Assembly: GCF_011045125.1 (NCBI RefSeq)
Contig: NZ_JAAKZF010000040.1
Location: 1 to 53,261, forward strand
Reading direction: 5' to 3'
DNA length: 53,261 nucleotides
Source: Allomesorhizobium camelthorni
Lineage (GTDB): Bacteria > Pseudomonadota > Alphaproteobacteria > Rhizobiales > Rhizobiaceae
Made by a program: the position numbers and the translations under genes. Below the pieces are notes generated by a model, which was given only the letters and a program-made list of their open reading frames with translations, was not told where the DNA came from and did not search any database. Shown here one piece after another: positions 1-8,819 of this stretch. Position 1 is the stretch's first letter; every line of letters begins with the position of its first letter.

Positions 1-2
1 GC

Positions 3-398
3 AACTGTAATGCTAAGCATTACCTCAAGCAGGGTGCTGAAAACGGCAGCCTGTTTCATGTGCTCAGCGGATTGGCTTCGGTAGCAGCGGTAACCCGCAG
101 CCCTCAACTGGCGCAGGAATTGCGAGTGCTCATCCGGCGCTCAAAAGCAGCCGGGGCGATCGACGTCACTGCTGACAATTTATTTCGAATCGGCATGATT
201 GCTGCCGCATCCCACCCTGAGCTCGACGAATGGTGCGGGTATGTAGGTGAGTGGACCACCGAGCTTGCGTATTGGGACCTGTCGCGCGACGAGACGACAC
301 GACTCCACTCACACGTCAGATGTTTGTGCAGCATAGTTCCCGAACTCTGGACTACATTGGGGCGAGCGGAAGCGGCGCTGGCGGCGGCGTCTGGCTAG
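3..398 (+). CDS. C-terminal part of an uncharacterised protein
   Basis: The frame is open from the first bases of the window to a stop at 396-398, so this is the 3' end of a longer gene whose start lies outside. About 131 residues are visible. They are mixed charged and hydrophobic, look helical, and contain three cysteines and several tryptophans (a DEWCGYVGEWT stretch and a later LCSIVPELW stretch). There is no signal peptide or membrane segment. I do not recognise the family. It might be the tail of a large helical-repeat or NTPase-type protein, but that is a guess. It is convergent with the metallophosphoesterase downstream. Confidence 0.5.
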   Translation, partial: NCNAKHYLKQGAENGSLFHVLSGLASVAAVTRSPQLAQELRVLIRRSKAAGAIDVTADNLFRIGMIAAASHPELDEWCGYVGEWTTELAYWDLSRDETTRLHSHVRCLCSIVPELWTTLGRAEAALAAASG

Positions 399-775
399 AA
401 GTGGGTACGACGGTGCTCCCAGTTTCAGGGTTGTAAGAGCCCCCGAGTCTAACTCAAGCCCACGCGTGGACAGCTTTTGAGAGGCGCCATGAATATAGCG
501 AGATGGCGCAACCCCCGACCTCCAGCGTGATCGCGGGCACGGTCTGCTTTCAGGAAGCCGATCTTTACGGCCGAGATGCTGCGTTGCGGCCCGGCAGTCC
601 TGGGGCCGGGAGTTGACGGGCTGCTTTGAGTGCGATGACGCAGGATAGCTACCATTCAACAGGGGCGCGCATCCCAAAAGGCGCCTAAGATGAACGCTGA
701 CGACGGCACCCACAATTTTCTCGCACCGGCTACGCTACGTTTGGCCCGCTCTCCGCACTTCCGGTAGCACCCACT
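399..775. other. Intergenic, nothing recognised
   Basis: This stretch lies between two convergent genes. Short open frames exist on both strands, but none has a ribosome-binding site or a recognisable protein. I see no tRNA, strong hairpin or repeat. Confidence 0.4.
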
Positions 776-2299
776 CTAGCTTGGAGTTCGGAGATCAAGA
801 GCCACATTTTGCAGTCGGAAACCGCTGCCATCCCCGCGCTCGTCATGATGGAAGCTGACACTCCAGCGCTTTGTTGCCGGGTCAATGGACACGACGTCGT
901 AGCACATCGGCTTGCCTTCTGCTCCGACGCTTGATCCGCAGCCGACCACCGTGACCTCGGCGTCAGCGGTCGGCCGAACGGTGGAGAGATGTGGGATATG
1001 TTTATGGCCGTGCAGAACGAGTCCGACATTACGTCCCATGCACCAACTCAAAAACTCCTCCGCTCCCTCGAAAGCGATGAACCGCTCATCACCCCCGAAT
1101 CTGGCGAGGAGGCGTTCATAGAGCGCGGTGGGTTGTGAGCCGTAGCTGACGGGATGGTGGTGGACGAGCGCAATGTTGAAGTAGGAGCCAACATGATTGT
1201 CGCGAGCGACCGCATCCTCGAAGCGCTCGGCGCGGTCGAGCCGCTGGCGCTTGCTCACGCAACCCCGCGCGAAGTCCCCGCTCTCGCTCGAATTAAAGGA
1301 GTAGAAGACCGCTTGGATATCGTCATCGACCTCAATTGGTGACCAATCGAGGTCGGTGACATACTCGGCCGCCCGGCCTATCCGACCTAGCGCGTTGCCT
1401 TTAACGCGGACATCATGGTTCCCCGGAACGACCAAGAGGCGTTTGGTGGTCGAATCTTCAACGTCGCGCCGGAACTCATCAAACGAAGCCCGCAGACCCT
1501 CGCTCGGGGTGTCGAAAAGATCGCCCGTCACCGCAACCCTGTCAACTGTTGGAAGTACGCCGCGCAAATGACGCTTTAGGTAGGATCGTCTAAGCGTCGC
1601 CTCTTCAAGGCCGATGTGGAGATCGCTGAGGTGGAGGATCCGCTTTGTGCTTTGGCGAGATGCCTGTCTCAATATAGCGTCATCCGTCGCCCTCAGACCA
1701 CCGGCCAACGCATCGAGCAGATCGTGACGCAGGAAACGTAGAGCGTCGTCGAGGCCAAGTGCGCAAGCGCTGCCCAGCCGTGTCCAGAAGAGGACTCCGG
1801 GCGGTGCGATGGGTTGCCGAGCAAGCTCTCGCAGTGCCGGAAAAGGGTCGACGAACTGTGACAGGCCCCCTCCAAATCGCTGATGAGGTAGAAGGACGAG
1901 GCCCTTTGCACCCGAGCTTATTCCCGCCTCCATGAAGAATTGGAGGCTTCGTTCGTCAAGCCTCCAATCGTTCTCTGGCAGGATGAGCGCGTAGAAGTCG
2001 TACCCGATGAAATAGGTGCGAAGTGGGTCGATATACTTCCGCGGGTCGACAGGTTGAAGATTTCTTAGGTCGTCGAACTGGAAATCGAGTTCTCGAAATT
2101 GCTGGGACGCCGCATTAGCCACTTCAGCTGTCCAATCGACAGGCGTCCCCTGGGTCGAACTGATGAGGTTACCGTTGTATGCCAGCGACATCAGGAAGGT
2201 GCCTAGTGTTTCGCGATCGACGCGAGGTGCGGGGGCGCCCGTTTCGTCGGTAAGATAGCCGACCAGATTGATATGACTGATGTCGAACCGCGCCCCCAT
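776..2299 (-). CDS. Calcineurin-like metallophosphoesterase with an unknown N-terminal domain
   Basis: Residues from about 220 onward carry the full metallophosphoesterase signature in order: SDLHIG (about 225-230), GDLFD (about 259), GNHD (about 293-296), a VHHHP block and a final HGHKH. This predicts a two-metal phosphohydrolase; the substrate (nucleotide, nucleic acid or other phosphoester) cannot be told. The first 215 or so residues match no domain I know. They lack a signal peptide, so the protein is probably cytoplasmic. I chose the ATG at 2299, which follows a GGGGGAT stretch; a GTG at 2341 would add 14 residues. The gene stands alone between a partial unknown gene and remnants. A role in defence or nucleic-acid turnover is possible but unsupported. 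Confidence 0.8.
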   Translation of the reverse strand: MGARFDISHINLVGYLTDETGAPAPRVDRETLGTFLMSLAYNGNLISSTQGTPVDWTAEVANAASQQFRELDFQFDDLRNLQPVDPRKYIDPLRTYFIGYDFYALILPENDWRLDERSLQFFMEAGISSGAKGLVLLPHQRFGGGLSQFVDPFPALRELARQPIAPPGVLFWTRLGSACALGLDDALRFLRHDLLDALAGGLRATDDAILRQASRQSTKRILHLSDLHIGLEEATLRRSYLKRHLRGVLPTVDRVAVTGDLFDTPSEGLRASFDEFRRDVEDSTTKRLLVVPGNHDVRVKGNALGRIGRAAEYVTDLDWSPIEVDDDIQAVFYSFNSSESGDFARGCVSKRQRLDRAERFEDAVARDNHVGSYFNIALVHHHPVSYGSQPTALYERLLARFGGDERFIAFEGAEEFLSWCMGRNVGLVLHGHKHIPHLSTVRPTADAEVTVVGCGSSVGAEGKPMCYDVVSIDPATKRWSVSFHHDERGDGSGFRLQNVALDLRTPS

Positions 2300-2782
2300 T
2301 CTATCCCCCGTACTCACCAGTTCCTTGCAGCCCCACCACACCTTTTATTATGGCATGCGTGCGATCCAAAGAAAATTAGGCGCGCCCACGATTTCCAGCA
2401 TTGTCACTCGCTATGTCCGCTTCCGGGCGTAGGCAAAGTCAATCTCTATGGCTGACTTGCGGCGCAATGCCTCCATTCGCTGTGGTTTTTGCCTGCCAGA
2501 CCTAAGACGCAAGCACGGGCTGACCAAATCTTTGGCGACCGAAACTCGGAAACTCACCTTAAAAGGCAAAACCTTCCGTCCGCCTACAGAAGCTCTGGGA
2601 AAGGGTCATGGTGCCCAGAGGCGGAACCGAGAGAACTGCCTATGTGGCTGTTTCGGAATACATTTTCGATGCGAAAAGAGCCGCCAATACCAACATAAAT
2701 ACCAACAGAATTTTTCTGTGGATTGGTGCGATTCCAATTCTCAGTGATAAGAAATCGACGTTCTCGTAGTGGCCGGCCGGTC
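2300..2782. other. Intergenic, nothing recognised
   Basis: About 480 bases lie between the metallophosphoesterase start and a carbamoylase fragment. The short frames here have no ribosome-binding sites or family motifs. Base composition is lower in G+C than in neighbouring genes, especially near 2660-2750. This suggests foreign or decayed DNA. Confidence 0.4.
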
Positions 2783-3058
2783 GCAGGTTCTCTTGAATTG
2801 CACATTGAGCAAGGACCGGCGCTTGAAAAGGAAAATATCCCGATCGGTGTGGTCACCGAGGTTCAGGGCACGCGTTGGCTGGACGTGACGATCACCGGGC
2901 AAGCCGCGCATACGGGCACGACCGAACTCGCCTACCGCCGCGATCCGATGGCCGCCGATGCAATGCATCATCTTTTTGCCAGCGTTGTGCCGCGAGACGA
3001 ACGGGCGCGCCTGGTCTGCAATGCCAGTAAACCCGCGCGACGGCTGCTACCCAAGTGA
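2783..3058 (+). pseudogene. Fragment of a hydantoinase/carbamoylase-family amidohydrolase
   Basis: Residues encoded from about 2789 read LELHIEQGPALEKENIP, followed by IGVVTEVQGTRWLDVTITG, QAAHTGTT and RRDPMAA. This is the conserved central block of the M20-type N-carbamoyl amino acid hydrolase/allantoate amidohydrolase family. The family is about 400-420 residues long; fewer than 90 are present, with no N-terminal metal-binding half and no C-terminus. It is therefore a relic truncated at both ends. The downstream frame loses family resemblance around 3020. The intact parent probably acted on C-N bonds of ureido compounds, which matches the nitrogen theme of the window, but this copy cannot be functional. 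Confidence 0.75.
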
Positions 3059-3272
3059 TAGAACAGGTTCAGTGAACCGAAGGTCCATTTTTGAACAGCG
3101 CCATCAACGTCTGGCGAGGTAGAGGCGGCGTGCATCAGTGTTCAGCATGGCGACGAGAGCGTCCGCAGGAACTACAGGTGTGCACCACTTTTCTCCGAAT
3201 TCTACCTTCCAGCGGCCATTCCAAGCGCATTACTAATCGCGGTGATTGACGTGTTCCGTTGGCATGCCTCGT

Positions 3273-4319
3273 CTAGCCCGGCATGTTCATCACGATCTTG
3301 CCGAATGGCCCGCGGGCCAGATGATCGAGCGCGGCCGGCAAGTCGGCAAATGCGTACTCCGCATCGACTACAGGTTTGATTCCGGTCTGATCGATAGCGC
3401 GGACGAAATCCTCAAGTGCCTTGCGGTGGCCGACCTGAATGCCTTCAACGGTCAGGTGCTTGAGCGCCAACGGGGCAAAATGGCCTGAAATGTCGAAACC
3501 CTCAAATACGCCGATGAGCGAGACGCGCCCGAAAACGGCAGCCGCCTGCAGGGCGCGTCCCAAATGCGCACCGCCGACGATTTCGAGGATGTGATCTGCG
3601 CCACGGTCTCCCGTCAGGCGGTAGACCGCCTCCACCCAGTCTTCCTTTTTGCGGTTGATCCCATGCCTTGCGCCCAATGCCTTTGCGCGCTCGAGCTTGT
3701 CGTCGTCGCCCGAGACCACGATCACGTCCGCGCCGTGCGCGGCCGCGATCTGGAGCCCGAACAGAGCGACCCCGCCGGTGCCCTGCACCACCACCGTCTG
3801 GCCGGCATGAAGGCGCCCGCGCTCGACCAGCGCGGTCCAGGCCGTGAGGCCGGCGCAGGGCAGTGTGCTTGCCTCGACATCATTCAGGCTTTCGGGCGCT
3901 TTCACCGCCCAGCCCTGATCAAGCACGATGTATTCGGACAGCACGCCCTGCATGGCGCCGCCCAGTGTGCGGTAATTCGGCTCACGCGCTGTGCCGAAGC
4001 CGGGACCGTCGATCCAGCCGGGAATGAAGGTCGAGATCACTCGCTCCCCCGGCTTGAAACGCGTCACGGCAGCCCCTGCCGCAACCACCACGCCCGCCGC
4101 GTCGGAGCCCAGCACGAACGGGTCCGCCTTGGCGGCAAAGCCCAGCCCATCCTCGATAAGCAGGAGATCACGATAGTTCAGCGAAACGGCGGAGACTTTC
4201 ACCAGGATCTCGTGTTCGGCAGGTGCCGGCACCGCGGCCGAGACCAACCCAAGATTGGCGCGGCCGACATCCTTCAGCGTCCACTGCTTCATCGTATCCG
4301 TCATGACATGCTGGTTCAT
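3273..4319 (-). CDS. Medium-chain dehydrogenase/reductase (zinc-type alcohol dehydrogenase or quinone oxidoreductase family)
   Basis: The 348-residue product has an N-terminal GroES-like domain (VLGSDAAGVVVAAGAAV around residues 80-95) and a Rossmann fold with the dinucleotide-binding run GTGGVALFGLQIAAAHGA. It lacks the cysteine cluster of structural-zinc alcohol dehydrogenases, so it resembles the NAD(P)-dependent MDR group with unknown substrate. The start at 4319 is chosen because AGGAG lies 8 bases upstream; an open frame continues farther up but would overlap the divergent regulator. It is divergent from a LysR gene and shares a roughly 110-bp promoter region with it, so LysR control is likely. 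Confidence 0.85.
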   Translation of the reverse strand: MNQHVMTDTMKQWTLKDVGRANLGLVSAAVPAPAEHEILVKVSAVSLNYRDLLLIEDGLGFAAKADPFVLGSDAAGVVVAAGAAVTRFKPGERVISTFIPGWIDGPGFGTAREPNYRTLGGAMQGVLSEYIVLDQGWAVKAPESLNDVEASTLPCAGLTAWTALVERGRLHAGQTVVVQGTGGVALFGLQIAAAHGADVIVVSGDDDKLERAKALGARHGINRKKEDWVEAVYRLTGDRGADHILEIVGGAHLGRALQAAAVFGRVSLIGVFEGFDISGHFAPLALKHLTVEGIQVGHRKALEDFVRAIDQTGIKPVVDAEYAFADLPAALDHLARGPFGKIVMNMPG

Positions 4320-4359
4320 CGATTTTGCTCCTGCTGAACATAGACTCGCAACATATTCG

Positions 4360-4370
4360 CTCCATTGGAG
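4360..4370. promoter_or_regulatory. Candidate LysR operator palindrome
   Basis: CTCCA-T-TGGAG is a perfect 5-bp inverted repeat around one base. It lies in the space between the divergent oxidoreductase and LysR genes, where LysR-type regulators normally bind. The assignment is from position and symmetry only. Confidence 0.3.
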
Positions 4371-4426
4371 TTGCAGTGCGGATGATTTCTCCTCTAAATG
4401 TATCCATTCATTCTGCAATGGTGCGC

Positions 4427-5329
4427 ATGACAGACCGGCTGAGCGGAATTCGCGAATTCGTCACCGTGGTGGAGGCGGGCAGCTTCGCCGCCGCGGCCGC
4501 GCGGCTGAACCTTTCCCGTTCGGCGGTCGGCAAGGCGGTGGCGCGGCTGGAGGCGCGGCTTGGGGTGCGCCTATGCCACCGAACGACAAGGGTGCTCAGC
4601 CTGACGGAGGACGGGTTTGCCTTCTATGAGCGCTGCACGCGCGCCCTTCGGGAACTGGATGAGGCGGAGCAGGCGCTGGAAAGCGGCCGCGCGGAGCCGG
4701 CGGGGAAGGTGCGCGTCACGGTTCCGGTCGTGTTCGGCCGGCATTGCGTGGCGCCCATCCTCTACGACGTGGCGCGCGAGCATCGCGGGCTCGTGCTGGA
4801 AATCGCCTTCACCGACCGACCTGTGGACATTATCGAGGAAGGCTATGACCTAGCGGTGCGTAACGGCACGTTGCCCAAAGATCCCGGGCTGATGACCCGC
4901 ACGCTCGCCCGCCAGAGAATGTCGGTCTGCGCGTCTCCGGCCTATCTCGAAAGACACGGCCGGCTCGCGACGCTGGCCGACCTGTCATCCCACCAGGCGA
5001 TCGACTATGCGAATCCGCGCTACACCAGGACTTGGCTGTTCCCCGACGGGCAAGGCAAAAATGTCGAGATCGTCATGAAGGGCCGCCTGCGGCTCGACGA
5101 CCTCGAGGCCATCGGAGATGCCGCCGCGGCCGGTCTGGGGCTTGCGTGGCTGCCCTATTGGCTAATCCGCTCGCGCATCGCCAAGGGCGAGCTTATCCGC
5201 CTCTTCGATGATCTGCCCGCAACCGAATTCAACAGTTCAGCGCTCTGGCCGCGCACGCCCTTCCTGCCATCGCGTGTACGCGTCCTCATCAACGCGCTGG
5301 CGGCGCGGATGCCTGCAATGATGGGGTGA
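4427..5329 (+). CDS. LysR-family transcriptional regulator
   Basis: About 300 residues, the normal family length. The N-terminus carries the LysR winged helix-turn-helix (FVTVVEAGSFAAAAARL, then LNLSRSAVGKAVARLEARLG). The remainder is a typical periplasmic-binding-like effector domain (VRVTVPVVFGRHCVAPIL; later LDDLEAIGDAAAAGLGLAWLP). It most resembles the subgroup that ends in short DLPATEF-type tails and regulates adjacent oxidoreductases. The ATG at 4427 (MTDRLSG) places the helix-turn-helix at the usual distance from the N-terminus; the ATG at 4418 is equally possible and neither has a strong ribosome-binding site. It probably regulates the divergent MDR gene and itself. Confidence 0.88.
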   Translation: MTDRLSGIREFVTVVEAGSFAAAAARLNLSRSAVGKAVARLEARLGVRLCHRTTRVLSLTEDGFAFYERCTRALRELDEAEQALESGRAEPAGKVRVTVPVVFGRHCVAPILYDVAREHRGLVLEIAFTDRPVDIIEEGYDLAVRNGTLPKDPGLMTRTLARQRMSVCASPAYLERHGRLATLADLSSHQAIDYANPRYTRTWLFPDGQGKNVEIVMKGRLRLDDLEAIGDAAAAGLGLAWLPYWLIRSRIAKGELIRLFDDLPATEFNSSALWPRTPFLPSRVRVLINALAARMPAMMG

Positions 5330-5388
5330 GCTTCGCGCGATCTCGCCGTGAGTCACAGCTCTTGGCTCATCATTCTTGTTCGCGAATC

Positions 5389-5502
5389 TCAGCGCGAACT
5401 TTGCAGTCGTAGCAATTCGGCCGCCCGGACGATGTTCAGCCGGCACTCGCGGATCTTCTGGATGGCTTTGAGACGGTGCAGCACTTTGTGCGACGATGTT
5501 AC
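5389..5502 (-). pseudogene. Remnant of an ISNCY-type transposase N-terminus
   Basis: The reverse-strand reading contains HRLKAIQKIRECRLNIVRAA followed by ELLRL, then a stop. This is the pattern of the N-terminal helix-turn-helix of ISNCY-like integrase/transposases (a leucine-arginine-leucine lead, then a helix ending AAELLGLS). Only about 38 residues remain and the catalytic core is absent, so this is a relic if the match is right. Confidence 0.35.
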
Positions 5503-5629
5503 AAAGCAAGGCATGACGGCTCCGCAATCGCCCGGCTTGTCCGGACGCCAGGCTGAATAACAAATTGAGGCGCGAAATCGCGCTTGTCCAGTTGTAGGAT
5601 GATGTGACATACATCAACCCCTAGTGACG

Positions 5630-5752
5630 CTGTTCTGGTCGTCGCTGCCGTCAGTGCACAAGCGGATGCTCAGGGCTGTCAAATCCGCTTTCGATCCTGA
5701 CGGACTCATGAATCCGGGATGCCTGTTTTCGGAGGAAAAGGAACTCGCATGA
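5630..5752 (+). pseudogene. C-terminal fragment of an FAD-linked oxidase
   Basis: The frame ending at 5752 encodes VHKRMLRAVKSAFDPDGLMN followed by PGCLF. This is the hallmark end of GlcD/vanillyl-alcohol-oxidase-type FAD-linked oxidases (K-x-x-x-DP-x-G-x-x-NPG). Nothing upstream continues the protein, so about 400 residues are missing. Its TGA overlaps the ATG of the GntR gene, so the fragment now forms that gene's leader and supplies the GGAGG/AAGGA ribosome-binding sequence. The original operon may have linked this oxidase with the regulator and importer that follow. Confidence 0.6.
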
Positions 5753-6486
5753 AGCAGCGTTCGCCGATGATCGGCGTCTTCGAAGCCTTGCCCCGTCGCG
5801 TCGCGGCGCTGCTGAGCCGGGAGATCGAATCTGGCGAAGTCAGTCCCGGCAGCCGGCTTCCGACGGAGCAGCAATTTGCCGAAAAATTCGGCGTTAGCCG
5901 CAACGTGGTCCGGGAAGCGATCGCCCAGCTTCGTGCGGACGGAATGATCGAGGCTCGACAGGGTGTCGGGGCATTCGTGCTAGCGCCCGAGCAGCGCACC
6001 GCCATCCGCATCGATCGCGAGGCCCTGAAGAACGACGCGAATATGGAGCATCTCTTCGAGCTGCGGCGCATCCTCGAAACCGAGTCAGCGACGCTCGCCG
6101 CCACCAGGCGCAGCCAGGAACATCTCGATGCTATCAAGGAAGCGCTCGACCGAATGGGCGGCGAGGAGCGCTGGGAGGAAGGCAGCATCGAGGCCGACCT
6201 GGCTTTTCATCGGGAAATCGCCCGAGCCACCGGCAACAGCTATATCCATACCTTCATCTCCTTCGTCTGCGAGCAGATACGCCGTTCCATCCACTATGCC
6301 CGCCAGACCAATCCACTGCACGACCTGGTCGAGATCAATGTCGGTGAACATGTAAAAATCTATGAGGCCCTCGTGGCTGGCGACGCGGATGCCGCCGGCG
6401 AAGCAATGCGCGAGCATATTATCGGCGCGGCCGATCGTGTCGGCATCCGCCTTCCGCTGCCGCAAAGCCCTACCAATTCGAGGTAA
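5749..6486 (+). CDS. FadR-subfamily GntR transcriptional regulator
   Basis: 245 residues. An N-terminal winged helix (LPRRVAALLSREIESGEVSP, then GSRLPTEQQFAEKFGVSRNV and VREAIAQLRADGMI) is followed by an FCD ligand-binding domain (LFELRRILETESATLAATR; later ADLAFHREIARATGNSY and the terminal EHIIGA helix). FCD members usually sense small carboxylates or sugar acids through a metal site of Asp/His residues, and the D-x-x-FH and terminal His residues of that site are visible. The start at 5749 has AAGGA six bases upstream; an in-frame ATG at 5719 lies within the oxidase remnant. It is followed after 3 bp by the VOC gene and probably regulates the operon through to 9574. Confidence 0.88.
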   Translation: MKQRSPMIGVFEALPRRVAALLSREIESGEVSPGSRLPTEQQFAEKFGVSRNVVREAIAQLRADGMIEARQGVGAFVLAPEQRTAIRIDREALKNDANMEHLFELRRILETESATLAATRRSQEHLDAIKEALDRMGGEERWEEGSIEADLAFHREIARATGNSYIHTFISFVCEQIRRSIHYARQTNPLHDLVEINVGEHVKIYEALVAGDADAAGEAMREHIIGAADRVGIRLPLPQSPTNSR

Positions 6487-6489
6487 ACC

Positions 6490-6927
6490 ATGCCGCTCGG
6501 CCAAGCCAAGAAGATCTCCGATGTCTGCCTGCTCGTGGAAAACATTGATCGGACAGTCGATTTCTACGTCAACAAGCTCGGATTCCGCACGCGCCGCCGC
6601 GCCGAGGGATTCGCCGACTTCCACAACGACGGCATCACCCTTGCTGCTTGGGAACTTGATCATATCAACCGTCATGCCGGCGTCTCCAACCTGCGGGCGC
6701 CAAAAGGCGCGCACAAGGTCTGCGTCGCAATGCAACTCGACACGCCTGGCGAGATCGACCGCCTCTACGCCGAGCTCTCGGCCAAAGGCGTCTCCTTCCA
6801 CCGTGCGCCGGACGACTACGTCTGGAACGCCCGCTGCGTCTACTTCACCGATCCGGACGACACGCTCTGGGAACTCTACGCCTGGCTCGAGGGTGGCCCC
6901 GGCGACTACCACGACGAACAGCCGTGA
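6490..6927 (+). CDS. VOC-family (glyoxalase/dioxygenase-fold) protein
   Basis: 145 residues forming one pair of beta-alpha-beta-beta-beta units typical of the vicinal oxygen chelate fold. It opens KKISDVCLLVENIDRTVDFY and ends FTDPDDTLWELYAW, where the final Glu is a usual metal ligand. A His in the first half (near DHINRHAG) could be another ligand. The reaction cannot be told; relatives include lactoylglutathione lyases, fosfomycin-type thiol transferases and extradiol dioxygenases. It sits 3 bp after the GntR gene and 64 bp before the ABC binding protein, so it probably acts on the imported compound or a breakdown product. Confidence 0.82.
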   Translation: MPLGQAKKISDVCLLVENIDRTVDFYVNKLGFRTRRRAEGFADFHNDGITLAAWELDHINRHAGVSNLRAPKGAHKVCVAMQLDTPGEIDRLYAELSAKGVSFHRAPDDYVWNARCVYFTDPDDTLWELYAWLEGGPGDYHDEQP

Positions 6928-6991
6928 CCGATCCTTCGGCCAGGCCGGCCGCAGGCGACAAGCATCCTTGGCAAACAACAGGAGCAAAACA

Positions 6992-8038
6992 ATGAGTGGG
7001 AACACGCAGAATTGGAACCGCCGGTCCTTTATGAAGGCCGGTATCGCGGGCGTCGCGGCATTCGGGCCGGGCATCCAACTGTTCGGCGGCACGGCAAACG
7101 CTGCCGCCAAGGTGGTCATCCAGTATGACTGGCTGATGTCGAACGGCCAGATCGGCGACGTCGTCGCTGTCACCAACGGCTACTTCCAGGAAGCAGGTCT
7201 GGAGGTCGAATTCAGTCCGGGCGGACCAAACTCGGCAACTGTGCCGCCGGTTGTTTCGGGTTCGGCGCAACTCGGCCAGTTTTCCGAAACACCGCAGCTT
7301 TATGCCGCTCGCGCCAGCGGCGTTCCGGTGAAGATCCTTGCCTGTGGCTTTCGTACCGGCCCCTACGCACTGACATCGAAGCCGGACAAACCTATTCGCT
7401 CGGTCGCCGACCTCAAGGGAAAAAAGATTGGCATTCAACCGACGGCCCGCTTCGCCATGGATGCCGTGCTGGCCAAGAACGAGATTGATCCGGCCGACGT
7501 CACCATCCTCAATGTCGGCTTCGACAAAGCGCCGCTTGTCCGGGGCGAAGTTGATGCCATCGGCGGCTGGATCACCAACACCCAGGCGCTCAGCGTTGTC
7601 GGCGACGATCGCGTTGATCTTTTGTTGAGCGATCTCGGTTTGGCATCATATGCCAACGTGTATTTCGCCACTGACGAGGCAATCGAGACGGACCCGGAGA
7701 CGCTGGCGAAGTTCATCGGCGCTGTCGCCAAGGGCTGGGGCTGGGCTCATGCCAATCCCCAGGAGGCGGTGAAGAAACTGGTTGCGACCTATCCGGAGAT
7801 CGATCTCGACTGGGAGTTGAAGACGATCGACCTGGTCCTGAAGCTTAGCTTCGACTCCGACACAGCGCGCGACGGCTGGGGCACGTTCGATCCTGCTTCC
7901 ATCGAAAGCCAGATCGCACTTTTGGACCAGATCGGGCAGTATCCGAACGGACGGCCGAAATCCGCGGATGTCTATACGACCAAGGTCCTCGGTCTTTCGG
8001 CAGCCGAACGCCCCAAGCTCGCCGCACCTGGTGCCTGA
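6992..8038 (+). CDS. NMT1/THI5-like ABC transporter substrate-binding protein
   Basis: 348 residues with a twin-arginine-type leader (NRRSFMKAGIAGVAAFG) and a cleavage region near TANAAAK, so it is exported folded to the periplasm. The mature part has the SsuA/NMT1 pattern: QYDWLMSNGQ, then a GYFQEAGLEVEFSPGG block, SVADLKGKKIGIQ and a two-lobe fold. Such proteins serve importers of sulfonates, pyrimidine precursors, aromatic acids or nitrogenous compounds; the substrate is not evident. The start at 6992 has AGGAG 7 bases upstream. The ATPase and permease follow directly, giving a complete importer. Confidence 0.88.
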   Translation: MSGNTQNWNRRSFMKAGIAGVAAFGPGIQLFGGTANAAAKVVIQYDWLMSNGQIGDVVAVTNGYFQEAGLEVEFSPGGPNSATVPPVVSGSAQLGQFSETPQLYAARASGVPVKILACGFRTGPYALTSKPDKPIRSVADLKGKKIGIQPTARFAMDAVLAKNEIDPADVTILNVGFDKAPLVRGEVDAIGGWITNTQALSVVGDDRVDLLLSDLGLASYANVYFATDEAIETDPETLAKFIGAVAKGWGWAHANPQEAVKKLVATYPEIDLDWELKTIDLVLKLSFDSDTARDGWGTFDPASIESQIALLDQIGQYPNGRPKSADVYTTKVLGLSAAERPKLAAPGA

Positions 8039-8045
8039 ACGGACG

Positions 8046-8819
8046 ATGGGGAACGCGATTCACGCTGCGGGGCTGGACGTCGGCTATCCCGGCCCTCATC
8101 ACCCCACCACAGTGCTCTCCGGCCTCGACCTCGATGTCGAGGCCGGCACTTTCCTGTCGATCCTCGGTCCGTCGGGTTGCGGCAAGTCGACCCTGCTGCG
8201 GGTCATCGCCGATCTGATCGAACCGCTGGCTGGAGAGATCAGGGTGCTGGGTGAAACACCGCGATCAGTCAGATCGCGCCGCGACGTGGGTTTCGTGTTC
8301 CAGGATTCGACACTGCTGCCGTGGCGCACAGTTCGCGACAACCTGAGGCTTCCGCTTCAAATTGGACGTGGAAGCCTCACCCGTCCAATCGAGGACAAGA
8401 CCGAAGAACTCCTTGCTCTGATGAGCCTTTCGGCTCTGGCCGACAGATTTCCCCATCAACTGTCCGGCGGCCAGCGACAGCGGGCGGCCATCGCTCGCGC
8501 GCTTCTCGGCGAGCCGCGATTGCTGTTGATGGACGAGCCTTTCGGCGCGCTGGACGAAATCACGCGCGACCGGCTGAACGATGAACTGCTCAATCTCTGG
8601 CGGCGCACCCGAACCACCATCCTCTTCGTCACGCATTCGATCGCCGAAGCGGTCTATCTGGGCGAAAGGGTGATTGTGCTTGCAGCCAATCCCGGCCGTG
8701 TCGTTGCCGATCGTGATCTCCAATCCGTCAAGCAGCCCGGCAACCGATGCTCTCGGGAAGACCCGGTGATCGTCGCCACCATGGCCGGCATGCGCGCGGC
8801 GCTGGAGGCGGCATCATGA
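8046..8819 (+). CDS. ABC transporter ATP-binding protein (SsuB/TauB type)
   Basis: 257 residues with Walker A GPSGCGKST, a Q-loop at VFQDSTLLPWRTV, signature LSGGQRQR and Walker B LLLMDEPFGALD, followed by the H-loop VTHSIAEA. The LLPW after the Q-loop and the EAVYLGERV region are typical of nitrate/sulfonate/taurine-type importers. The ATG at 8046 follows the previous stop by 7 bases; longer in-frame extensions run into the binding-protein gene. The permease ATG overlaps its stop (ATGA), indicating translational coupling. Confidence 0.9.
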   Translation: MGNAIHAAGLDVGYPGPHHPTTVLSGLDLDVEAGTFLSILGPSGCGKSTLLRVIADLIEPLAGEIRVLGETPRSVRSRRDVGFVFQDSTLLPWRTVRDNLRLPLQIGRGSLTRPIEDKTEELLALMSLSALADRFPHQLSGGQRQRAAIARALLGEPRLLLMDEPFGALDEITRDRLNDELLNLWRRTRTTILFVTHSIAEAVYLGERVIVLAANPGRVVADRDLQSVKQPGNRCSREDPVIVATMAGMRAALEAAS

